Below are positions 1 through 5,626 of a stretch of DNA of 12,464 nucleotides, in pieces (position 1 is the stretch's first letter; each line of letters starts with the position of its first letter). A model generated the notes under the pieces. That model had not been told where the DNA came from. It saw only the letters and a list, made by a program, of their open reading frames with translations, and did no database searches. The stretch comes from DASWFI01 sp036394315 (GTDB taxonomy: Bacteria; Patescibacteriota; Doudnabacteria; UBA920; O2-02-FULL-48-8). The position numbers were made by a program, and so were the translations under genes. The stretch is from assembly GCA_036394315.1 (NCBI GenBank), contig DASWFI010000088.1, positions 1-12,464 of the forward strand. The letters are read 5' to 3'.

Positions 1-520
1 GACGCTTCGTGCGCTCTTTCTCAACTTGCGCGTCGCTGATCTGACGGCCGACCTTGAACATTTCAAAGTCGAACCCTTCCCACTCCTCGGCATCGCCCCC
101 GATCAACGGCATGGTCGAAACCACGTCGCTGTTGGTGTATAGCCGCCGACCGGTCAGATCGAGCAGTTGTTGCGGCGTGCGCTTGCCGCGCTTGATTCTG
201 ACGTGGAAGATGACGCTGTTCGCCGATTCCGAGACCTTAGTGGCCTGGAAGAACGACGTGAGGGGTTCTGCCTTCGGCGCGGTGGGCATCTGCGCAAACA
301 CGACCTCGCCCTCGCCAAAGATCGGCTTGACCCCATCAGTGAGCACGCCGTCTATCACATCCGAGGTCAACTTGTTCTCCAAGGCCTCGAACTGGCCGAA
401 GGTTCTGCCGCCGTGCTTGGCTGGAACAAAGCCTTCCTTGGGCTGGATCGCGACGCCCAAACTGTCGAGCAGGTCGAATGCGGCGAACGCTTCGTTGACG
501 GTTCTGCTTCCGTGTCTCAT
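1..520 (-). CDS. Hypothetical protein, GC-rich, C-terminus beyond window
   Basis: The minus-strand frame from ATG at 518-520 is open for 173 codons to the window edge, so the C-terminus is missing. A strong Shine-Dalgarno (AAGGAGGG, 525-532) ends four to five bases before the ATG and fixes the start. The protein begins MRHGSRTVNEAFAAFDLLD and is soluble-looking, with no signal peptide or membrane segment. Segments such as GRTFGQFEALENKLTSDVI (about residues 38-56) and LTGRRLYTNSDVVSTMPLI (about 125-143) look like ordinary folded protein. I do not recognise a family and assign no function. I counted about 57% G+C in its last 120 visible bases, clearly above the neighbouring housekeeping genes. 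With its canonical ribosome site and consensus promoter it differs from the mostly SD-less genes nearby, so recent acquisition is possible. Plus-strand open frames over it are shadows. Confidence 0.75.
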   Translation of the reverse strand, partial: MRHGSRTVNEAFAAFDLLDSLGVAIQPKEGFVPAKHGGRTFGQFEALENKLTSDVIDGVLTDGVKPIFGEGEVVFAQMPTAPKAEPLTSFFQATKVSESANSVIFHVRIKRGKRTPQQLLDLTGRRLYTNSDVVSTMPLIGGDAEEWEGFDFEMFKVGRQISDAQVEKERTKR

Positions 521-524
521 TTTG

Positions 525-622
525 CCCTCCTTCGGACTGTTTGCCCGAAGAGCAATTGCCACTGCCCGTGGCCGGGTTTGTCCTGAATTTCAGGCCAAAA
601 TTCTGACTACTTTTGTAAGTAG
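525..622 (-). promoter_or_regulatory. Structured 5' leader with RBS-proximal hairpin
   Basis: The leader of the left gene contains four inverted repeats. These are CTACTT/AAGTAG with a 4-nt loop (607-622), CCTGAA/TTCAGG with a 1-nt centre (582-594), GCCAC/GTGGC with a 5-nt loop (558-572), and CTTCGG/CCGAAG with a 9-nt loop (530-535 with 545-550). The last stem uses the 5' half of the Shine-Dalgarno (525-532) as part of its downstream arm, so folding could limit ribosome access. No known riboswitch class is recognised; the regulatory role is inferred. Confidence 0.4.
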
Positions 623-646
623 ACAAAACTTTAGTCTGAACGATAT

Positions 647-675
647 ATTATAATCCTATTTTCCGGGTTTGTCAA
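647..675 (-). promoter_or_regulatory. Consensus sigma-70 promoter of the left partial gene
   Basis: Read on the minus strand, TTGACA (670-675) and TATAAT (647-652) are separated by exactly 17 bases, a perfect match to the housekeeping sigma factor consensus. Transcription would start near 640 and leave an untranslated leader of about 120 nt before the ATG at 520. A second TTGACA lies 14 bases upstream on the same strand. Confidence 0.8.
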
Positions 676-692
676 TGATTAATTGTCAATTA

Positions 693-727
693 TAGGCTAA
701 TATTAGCCAAAATTTCAATCTGGCTAA
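693..727. promoter_or_regulatory. Palindromic operator-like site between divergent promoters
   Basis: A perfect 14-bp palindrome, GGCTAATATTAGCC (695-708), is followed by a further half-site TGGCTAA (721-727). That half-site is the inverse of TTAGCCA (704-710). The cluster lies 19 bp upstream of the -35 of the left gene, and its last half-site is 7 bp upstream of the hicB -35, so a bound protein could affect both. A near-identical palindrome occurs upstream of dnaA at 10058-10075. The binding protein is unknown. Confidence 0.5.
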
Positions 728-734
728 ACGTAAA

Positions 735-763
735 TTGACGTCTTTGGGGAGGAGAAGTATACT
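735..763 (+). promoter_or_regulatory. Promoter of hicBA, leaderless geometry
   Basis: TTGACG (735-740) and TATACT (758-763) are 17 bp apart. Only six bases separate the -10 from the hicB ATG at 770, which puts the expected transcription start on or beside the start codon. A GGAGG-like run (750-754) lies inside the promoter spacer, too far upstream to act as a Shine-Dalgarno and probably not transcribed. Confidence 0.75.
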
Positions 764-769
764 AAATTT

Positions 770-988
770 ATGAATAGCATCCAGCTTCAATGCGTAGTCT
801 GGAAAGAAGGACGATACTTTGTCGCCCAGTGTTTGAACACGGATGTTTCTAGCTTTGGCACCACGGAGAAAAAAGCTTTAGCCAATCTGAAAGAAGCTTT
901 GGAATTGTATTTTGAGGATGCCAAGACCAATAAACTTACAAGGGTAGAAAAACCCGAGCTCGCCAACTTGTCCATCCAATATGCCTAG
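770..988 (+). CDS. hicB: HicB-family antitoxin
   Basis: This 72-residue protein has the HicB (UPF0150) fold pattern: a first strand with VVWKEGRYFVAQCLNTDVSS, a turn (FGTTEKKA), and a helix ALANLKEALELYFED (about residues 37-51). In characterised HicAB modules HicB binds and neutralises the mRNA-cleaving toxin HicA and often represses its own promoter. This copy ends soon after the core, at residue 72, and I see no ribbon-helix-helix or helix-turn-helix extension, so DNA binding by HicB itself is doubtful. The stop codon (986-988) overlaps the start of hicA by eight bases, an antitoxin-first arrangement that suggests translational coupling. The promoter just upstream implies a leaderless mRNA. 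Confidence 0.85.
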   Translation: MNSIQLQCVVWKEGRYFVAQCLNTDVSSFGTTEKKALANLKEALELYFEDAKTNKLTRVEKPELANLSIQYA

Positions 989-1194
989 ACGTTATTCATC
1001 TGATGAAATTTTAAAAGTCCTGCGGCGGCAGGGCTTTATTTTTGTCTCCCAAAAAGGCAGTCACGTCAAATACTGCAAGCTGGGACCCCGCGCTTACAGT
1101 AATCATTCCTGCTGACCGTAAACAAATTCCGACAGGCATATTTCATTCCATTTTAAGACAATCAAAACTTACCGAAGATATTTTTGAGCAATAA
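981..1194 (+). pseudogene. hicA: HicA-family toxin, frameshifted
   Basis: The ATG at 981 overlaps the end of hicB. The first frame reads MPRRYSSDEILKVLRRQGF, then the GSHVKY motif with the HicA catalytic-type histidine (residue 28), and stops at TGA 1113-1115 after 44 codons. The rest of a normal HicA (LTVIIPADRKQIPTG, then HSILRQSKLTEDIFEQ and TAA at 1192-1194) continues in the +1 frame. Removing one C from the CCCC run at 1086-1089 joins the halves into a protein of about 70 residues, the usual family length. The downstream half still looks conserved, so the shift is either recent, a sequencing or assembly error in the homopolymer, or less likely a +1 recoding site. As written, the toxin lacks the C-terminal half of its double-stranded RNA-binding-like fold. 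Confidence 0.8.
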
Positions 1195-1198
1195 CCCA

Positions 1199-1227
1199 AA
1201 GACAAATTATCGTGCAAATGTTAAAAT
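1199..1227 (+). promoter_or_regulatory. Candidate tsaE promoter, leaderless geometry
   Basis: AAGACA (1199-1204, four of six consensus bases) and TAAAAT (1222-1227) are 17 bp apart. Seven bases separate the -10 from the ATG at 1235, which again places the transcription start at the start codon. This supports ATG 1235 over the upstream in-frame TTG at 1184. Confidence 0.5.
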
Positions 1228-1234
1228 ACCTGCG

Positions 1235-1660
1235 ATGAAATATCTAAATTTAAGCCTGGCCCAAGTGCGAAAATTGGGTGCGAGGATCGGCAAAAAAACG
1301 GCAAAAAAAGGAAGTATTATCGGGCTTTCCGGCGATCTCGGCAGCGGCAAAACGACTTTTGCCAAAGCCCTGGCCATGTCACTAGGGATCAAGTCACTCA
1401 AAAGCCCGACCTTTATAGTCAGCCAGCGCTATCCTTTAAAAGAAAATTTCTTATACCACATAGATTTTTACAGGTTGGATCATCCCAAACAACTGCTTTC
1501 TCTGGGTCTTAACGAGACCTTTTCTTCCAACAATATCGTACTCATAGAGTGGGTGGACAAATTTCCGCAAATCATGAAAAAGTGTGATATACTGATTAAC
1601 TTCTTGGTAAAACCTAACAACAAACGAGATGTTATTATTAAAATCCCAAATGCCAAATAG
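1235..1660 (+). CDS. tsaE: tRNA t6A biosynthesis ATPase TsaE
   Basis: This 141-residue P-loop ATPase is the TsaE subunit, which works with TsaB and TsaD to make threonylcarbamoyladenosine at position 37 of ANN-decoding tRNAs in the cytoplasm. The Walker A motif GDLGSGKTT is at residues 33-41, followed by the family blocks SPTFIVSQRY (58-66), YHIDFYRL (74-81) and a Walker B-like IVLIEW (101-106). The length is usual for the family. An in-frame TTG at 1184 would add 17 residues unlike TsaE and overlap hicA, so the ATG is preferred. The gene ends inside a repeat-rich stretch, and its last 32 bases overlap the annotated start of the VanW-domain gene in another frame. Confidence 0.95.
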   Translation: MKYLNLSLAQVRKLGARIGKKTAKKGSIIGLSGDLGSGKTTFAKALAMSLGIKSLKSPTFIVSQRYPLKENFLYHIDFYRLDHPKQLLSLGLNETFSSNNIVLIEWVDKFPQIMKKCDILINFLVKPNNKRDVIIKIPNAK

Positions 1661-2819
1661 CAAATCCCAAATTATATTCTGGAGCTTATTTATATTCTGG
1701 AGCTTGGGATTTGTGATTTTACCCAAACCAGCTTTAGCTACGACATTAGAGTTTGAGGACCAGACTTGGGAAGTCTCTCCCCTGCCCGGGCACAGAGCGA
1801 TCAATCTCTTCGTGCGGAATGACCAGGATTTTAAAATTCTAGCCATCAGCGCACTGCTCGGATCTTCCCCTTTCATACCAGATTCCTTACTCGACGAACC
1901 CACAGCTGCAAAAATTAACGAGATCGCAGCCAAGATAAACCAGTCCGCCCATGAGGCCAGGCTTACGCTTGATGGCAGTAAATTCGCAAAAGAATTTGAT
2001 CCCGGACAGAATGGCCAGGGCTTGGATGCCTATGCTTTGCGTTCAGCGCTTCTATCCAACAAAACTAAAATCAGTCTTCCGATTATAACTTCCTTCCCCG
2101 GCAACAAACTGGCAGATACCAATAATCTGGGAATCAAAGAATTGGTGGCTGTGGGCGAATCCAATTTTACCGGCTCGCCCAAAAATCGCATTCACAATAT
2201 CACTGCGGGTGCCGGCAAATTCAATGGTTTACTCATCGACCAGGGCGAAGAGTTTTCATTCAACAAATATCTGGGAGACGTGGATGGTGAACACGGTTTT
2301 TTGCCGGAATTGGTCATAAAAAAAAGCGGTGTGGTGCCGGAGTTTGGCGGCGGCCTGTGCCAGGTATCTTCCACAACCTTCCGAGCTGCCATGAATGCGG
2401 GTATTCCCATAACGGCCAGGCGCAACCACTCTTTTGCAGTACAGTATTATTCGCCGCAGGGAACAGACGCCACTATTTATCCCGGTTCCCAGGATCTCAA
2501 ATTCATTAACAATTTAACCGGTACTATTTTGATCCGTACCCGAATCGACGGAAAAAAACTTTACTTTGAATTCTACGGCACCAAGGATAATCGCCAGATC
2601 AGCTTCGAAGGCCCAGTCCAGTACGACAAAAAGTCCGATGGATCCATGAAAGCCACCTGGACCCGTCATGTCACTTTAAACGGCCAAACCGCAGATCAAA
2701 CTTTCAATAGCGTCTACCAACCCCCGGCTCTATTCCATAAAGTGGAGCAATCATCCACCCCAAACCCCCAAACTACTCCTACAGTTAATAACCAACCGAT
2801 AACCCCCTTAACTCACTAA
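1629..2819 (+). CDS. Exported VanW-domain protein
   Basis: This protein of 396 residues starts with a signal peptide: polar start, hydrophobic core IIFWSLFIFWSLGFVIL (15-31), and a likely signal-peptidase site after ALA (35-37). Residues about 85-155 resemble the peptidoglycan-binding-4 type region often found before VanW. The VanW domain spans about 160-325 and includes EEFSFN (207-212), GGGLCQVSSTTF (240-251, Cys244), His267 and YPG (284-286). A Thr/Pro/Asn-rich tail follows from about 373. VanW-domain proteins are linked to the cell envelope, but their activity is unsettled, and no vancomycin resistance should be read into the name. Translation could start at ATG 1629 or at ATG 1650; neither has a Shine-Dalgarno, and the second leaves a more typical signal peptide. 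pepA begins two bases after the stop codon. Confidence 0.88.
   Translation: MLLLKSQMPNSKSQIIFWSLFIFWSLGFVILPKPALATTLEFEDQTWEVSPLPGHRAINLFVRNDQDFKILAISALLGSSPFIPDSLLDEPTAAKINEIAAKINQSAHEARLTLDGSKFAKEFDPGQNGQGLDAYALRSALLSNKTKISLPIITSFPGNKLADTNNLGIKELVAVGESNFTGSPKNRIHNITAGAGKFNGLLIDQGEEFSFNKYLGDVDGEHGFLPELVIKKSGVVPEFGGGLCQVSSTTFRAAMNAGIPITARRNHSFAVQYYSPQGTDATIYPGSQDLKFINNLTGTILIRTRIDGKKLYFEFYGTKDNRQISFEGPVQYDKKSDGSMKATWTRHVTLNGQTADQTFNSVYQPPALFHKVEQSSTPNPQTTPTVNNQPITPLTH
1640..1720. repeat. Imperfect inverted and tandem repeat at tsaE/vanW junction
   Basis: AAATCCCAAA (1641-1650) and CAAATCCCAA (1661-1670) are inverted relative to TTGGGATTTG (1704-1713), giving a perfect 10-bp inverted repeat with a 33-nt loop. 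Within the loop the 16-mer TTATATTCTGGAGCTT occurs twice (1672-1687 and 1690-1705) with an 18-bp period. The element covers the tsaE stop codon and encodes most of the signal peptide of the next gene, including a duplicated IFWSL. It resembles the TTTGGGATTT-type dispersed repeats seen in some candidate-phyla genomes; that link is my inference. Confidence 0.6.
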
Positions 2820-2820
2820 T

Positions 2821-4260
2821 ATGCCCAGCATCCAACTCTTCCTAACTAAAGCAGAACCTAAATCCGACCTTACGATACTTCCTCTGTTTGCCAATGAGCA
2901 ACCGGACAAAAAACGAAGACTGCCGCCTCACGCAGTGGCGGATTTCAAAAACCGCCAAGGCTCAACCCAGCTTATTTATGTAGAAGGAGGCAGCCGCGTC
3001 CTGCTGCTCGGTTTGGGTGAAAAAAAAGAATTCAATCCAAGTAAATGGCGTGCTGCCATCCATACCGTGCTTAATACCGCGATTGCTTTGGAAGTGGAAT
3101 CCCTGAATTTAATTTTGCCAAAAATCCCCTCCGGTCAAATTCTGCCTCTTTTGGAATTAACAGCCTTTAGTTTGGCTTTCAGCAGTTACCGGTTTGATAC
3201 CTATAAAAAAGAAAAGACCCTGCTCCGCCTGCAGAAGATCAATATTGTAGGGGTGCAAGGCGCGAAATTAAACAAGGCTCTGGCTAATGGCTCGGCTATC
3301 GGTCTGGCCGCGAATACAGCCCGTGATCTCGCCAATCATCCCGGCAACATAGCGACACCAACGCATTTGGCAGCGCACGCCCAGGAGCTTTCCAAAAAAT
3401 TTAGATTCAGCTGCAGAGTATTGGGTCTTGCGGAAATCAAAAAAGAAAAACTAGGATTACTGGAGGGCGTATCTTCAGGTTCGGAACAACCGCCCAAATT
3501 TATAATCTTAGAGTATGGAAATAAATCCAAACCCCCGATCATCCTGGTGGGAAAGGGGCTAACCTTTGACAGCGGCGGGGTATCCATCAAGCCCGCGGAC
3601 CGAATGGAAGAGATGAAATACGACATGGCGGGCGGGGCCACGGTGCTGGGAATTTTTGAAGCAGTCGCTCAGCTTAAATTGCCTGTGCACCTGGTAGGAT
3701 TAATCCCATCAGCGGAAAATCTTCTCTCCGGTAAAGCAATTAAACCTGGTGATGTCCTGATTGGCCACAACCAAAGCTCAGTGGAGATTATTAACACTGA
3801 CGCGGAAGGGCGCCTGGTCCTGGCTGATGCTATAAGTTACGCGAAAAAATATTACAAACCGAAGCTGATCGTGGACTACGCCACGCTTACGGGCGCGGTT
3901 TTAATCGCCTTAGGGGACGAATACACCGGCTATTTTACCAATACTCCGGATTACTTAAAGCAGTTTAAAAAATCATCCGACCTTACCGCAGAAAAATTCT
4001 GGCACTTGCCCCTAGCACCGGAGTACAAAGATCAGCTCAAAAGCATGGTTGCTGACATCAAAAACATCGGCGAAAAAGGTTCTGCCGGCTCCAGCACAGC
4101 CGCACTTTTCCTGGAACATTTCGTGGATCCCACCCCTTGGATTCATCTTGACATCGCGGGTACTGCATGGACCATGCGGCCCAAATCTTACGCCACGCCG
4201 GGAGCTACGGCCTGGGGCGTTTATCTCACCGTGGATTTCTTGAGAAATATGCGATCCTAA
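2821..4260 (+). CDS. pepA: Leucyl aminopeptidase, M17 family
   Basis: This is a 479-residue cytosolic di-metal aminopeptidase that removes N-terminal residues from peptides. All active-site residues known from E. coli PepA are present with the same spacing: Lys245, Asp250 (GKGLTFDSGG), Lys257, Asp268 (KYDMAGG), then Asp327, Glu329 and Arg331 in the family signature NTDAEGRLVLAD (325-336). The divergent N-terminal domain occupies about residues 1-145 and the catalytic domain about 155-479, a normal length. Some M17 proteins also bind DNA in Xer recombination, but nothing here shows that role. The ATG lies one base after the vanW stop codon and has no Shine-Dalgarno, so translation is probably coupled to the upstream gene. 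A repeat-containing spacer follows. Confidence 0.96.
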   Translation: MPSIQLFLTKAEPKSDLTILPLFANEQPDKKRRLPPHAVADFKNRQGSTQLIYVEGGSRVLLLGLGEKKEFNPSKWRAAIHTVLNTAIALEVESLNLILPKIPSGQILPLLELTAFSLAFSSYRFDTYKKEKTLLRLQKINIVGVQGAKLNKALANGSAIGLAANTARDLANHPGNIATPTHLAAHAQELSKKFRFSCRVLGLAEIKKEKLGLLEGVSSGSEQPPKFIILEYGNKSKPPIILVGKGLTFDSGGVSIKPADRMEEMKYDMAGGATVLGIFEAVAQLKLPVHLVGLIPSAENLLSGKAIKPGDVLIGHNQSSVEIINTDAEGRLVLADAISYAKKYYKPKLIVDYATLTGAVLIALGDEYTGYFTNTPDYLKQFKKSSDLTAEKFWHLPLAPEYKDQLKSMVADIKNIGEKGSAGSSTAALFLEHFVDPTPWIHLDIAGTAWTMRPKSYATPGATAWGVYLTVDFLRNMRS

Positions 4261-4262
4261 TC

Positions 4263-4319
4263 CACGAATTTATCCGAATTTATTCGTGACATTCGGATGT
4301 TCATTCGGGTCATTCGGAT
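4263..4319. repeat. ATTCGGAT repeat cluster with alternative hairpins
   Basis: CACGAAT (4263-4269) pairs with ATTCGTG (4282-4288), and ATCCGAAT (4272-4279) pairs with ATTCGGAT (4291-4298). The arms interlock, so the two hairpins exclude each other. CATTCGGAT recurs at 4290-4298 and 4311-4319, with a one-base variant CATTCGGGT at 4302-4310. There is no U-tract, so it is not a plain terminator. The last copy overlaps the weak -35 of ruvB, so a role in ruvB control or a mobile repeat are both possible. Confidence 0.6.
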
Positions 4320-4341
4320 CGCGTCCATAACGTGATATACT
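4313..4341 (+). promoter_or_regulatory. Extended -10 promoter of ruvB
   Basis: TATACT (4336-4341) is preceded by TG one base upstream (4333-4334), an extended -10. The -35 at 17-bp spacing is weak (TTCGGA, 4313-4318). Ten bases separate the -10 from the ATG, so the leader would be only about three or four nucleotides. Confidence 0.65.
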
Positions 4342-4351
4342 AGGGTTAGAC

Positions 4352-5389
4352 ATGATTACTAATGACCCTGTAGAAATTGATATTGCAAACCCGGTCTCCA
4401 GTACGGATGAGGTCCTTTTTGAAGCGACTCTGCGACCTCAAAAATTGGCCGAATATGTAGGCCAGGAAAAAATCAAAAAGAACCTCCAGATCCTGATTGA
4501 CGCGGCCAGAGCCCGAAAAGAAACTTTGGAACACATTTTGTTGTATGGCCCCCCGGGTTTAGGCAAAACGACTCTGGCTCATATTATTTCACGCGAAATT
4601 GGTTCCAATATTAAAATTACGTCCGGTCCAGCCATAGAAAAAGCTGGCGATCTTGCTTCGCTGCTGACCAATCTTTCACAAAATGACGTTTTGTTCATTG
4701 ATGAAATCCATCGCCTCAATAAAACAGTGGAAGAAATTTTATATCCTGCCATGGAAGATTATTGTCTGGATATAATTTTGGGCAAAGGGGCGGGCGCGAA
4801 AGCGCTGAGGCTGGATCTTCCTAAATTTACTTTGATTGGAGCTACTACCAGAATTGGATTGCTAACAGCACCTCTGCGCGACAGATTCGGTATGACTTAT
4901 CGGCTCGATTACTATGAAGAACCGGAAATCGAATCGATCATCGAGCGCACCGCCAGAATCCTGAATATCGAGGTGGATGCAAAAGGTAAATCTGAAATCG
5001 CTAAACGTTCCCGCAGGACTCCCCGAATAGCCAATCGCCTCTTAAAACGCGTGCGGGACTTTGCACAAGTCAAAGCGCGAGGTAAAATTAACCAGCAAGT
5101 AGCGCAGGAAGCTTTAACCATGCTCGAAGTCGACGATTTGGGCTTGGATAGCAATGACCGACGGTTGCTGGAAGCTTTGATCGAAAAGTTTGCCGGCGGC
5201 CCGGTTGGTATCTCTTCCTTAGCCGCAGCTACTTCGGAAGATGTAGGAACTATCGAAGACATCTACGAGCCTTTTCTGCTTCGCCTAGGCTTAATCGCCC
5301 GAACTCCTAAGGGCCGCGTAGCCACCCCAGCAGCATATGATCACTTGAAAAAAACTCCTCAAAAATCCACAAATCAAACTTTACTCTAA
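4352..5389 (+). CDS. ruvB: Holliday junction branch-migration helicase RuvB
   Basis: This is a 345-residue AAA+ motor which, as a hexameric ring with RuvA, drives branch migration of Holliday junctions before RuvC cleavage. It shows LRPQKLAEYVGQ (27-38), Walker A GPPGLGKT (66-73), Walker B VLFIDEIHRL (113-122), the sensor-1 region LIGATTRIGLLTAPLRDRFG (161-180, with the arginine-finger candidates), and RTPRIANRLLKRVRDFA (222-238) of the lid domain. The C-terminal winged helix covers about 262-330 and includes GGPVGISSLAAA and RTPKGR. Length is typical. The start is supported by the extended -10 just upstream and implies a nearly leaderless mRNA. ruvA and ruvC are not in the window. Two small membrane-protein genes follow at short gaps, probably in the same operon. 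Confidence 0.97.
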   Translation: MITNDPVEIDIANPVSSTDEVLFEATLRPQKLAEYVGQEKIKKNLQILIDAARARKETLEHILLYGPPGLGKTTLAHIISREIGSNIKITSGPAIEKAGDLASLLTNLSQNDVLFIDEIHRLNKTVEEILYPAMEDYCLDIILGKGAGAKALRLDLPKFTLIGATTRIGLLTAPLRDRFGMTYRLDYYEEPEIESIIERTARILNIEVDAKGKSEIAKRSRRTPRIANRLLKRVRDFAQVKARGKINQQVAQEALTMLEVDDLGLDSNDRRLLEALIEKFAGGPVGISSLAAATSEDVGTIEDIYEPFLLRLGLIARTPKGRVATPAAYDHLKKTPQKSTNQTLL

Positions 5390-5395
5390 AACAAA

Positions 5396-5623
5396 ATGCC
5401 GCTACAAACTTATCAACCCGCTTCCTTCGGCCATGCGATTATTGCCTTGATTTTTTATTTACTCATGGTCGGGTTTGTATTGTATAGTTTCTTGGCGATC
5501 TATTCTCTGATTCGGTTCGGCCGGACCAAAGTACTCGGACTTATAATTTCAATTTTATATTTAGTAATTTCCGCCTCACTCTTCGCCGCCGCAGTCGCCA
5601 ATCTTAATAGCATCAATTTTTAA
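5396..5623 (+). CDS. Small two-helix membrane protein, unknown function
   Basis: This is a 75-residue hydrophobic protein with two predicted membrane segments, about residues 13-37 (HAIIALIFYLLMVGFVLYSF onward) and 46-67 (VLGLIISILYLVISASLFAA). They are joined by a short positively charged loop, IRFGRTK, which should face the cytoplasm and place both termini outside. There is no cleavable signal peptide and no recognised motif. It begins six bases after ruvB and ends three bases before the next gene, so it is very likely co-transcribed with both. No Shine-Dalgarno is visible. I do not recognise the family. The clean spacing and membrane topology argue for a real gene. Confidence 0.75.
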   Translation: MPLQTYQPASFGHAIIALIFYLLMVGFVLYSFLAIYSLIRFGRTKVLGLIISILYLVISASLFAAAVANLNSINF

Positions 5624-5626
5624 CCC

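Noticed and set aside
54..653. Long plus-strand open frame over the left end
   Set aside because: The opposite strand has a strong Shine-Dalgarno, a consensus promoter and a natural-looking protein through to the edge; the plus-strand product is serine/proline-rich nonsense and would run through the minus-strand promoter.
681..700. Match to the trp/tac promoter -35 region (TTGACAATTAATCAT on the minus strand)
   Set aside because: Only 15 bases match and the following bases differ from trp or tac; a direct repeat of TTGACA explains it, so vector contamination is not supported.
1086..1092. Programmed +1 frameshift in hicA
   Set aside because: CCC-C can slip, but no stop or rare-codon pause directly follows and no stimulatory structure is evident; homopolymer error or decay is simpler, so it is called a pseudogene.
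1184..1234. TTG start extending TsaE by 17 residues
   Set aside because: The added residues do not resemble TsaE, overlap the end of hicA, and lie across the proposed promoter; ATG 1235 fits the family length.
4263..4298. H-type pseudoknot from the interlocked stems
   Set aside because: The connecting loops would be only two bases each, too short to cross the 7-bp stem; mutually exclusive hairpins are more likely.
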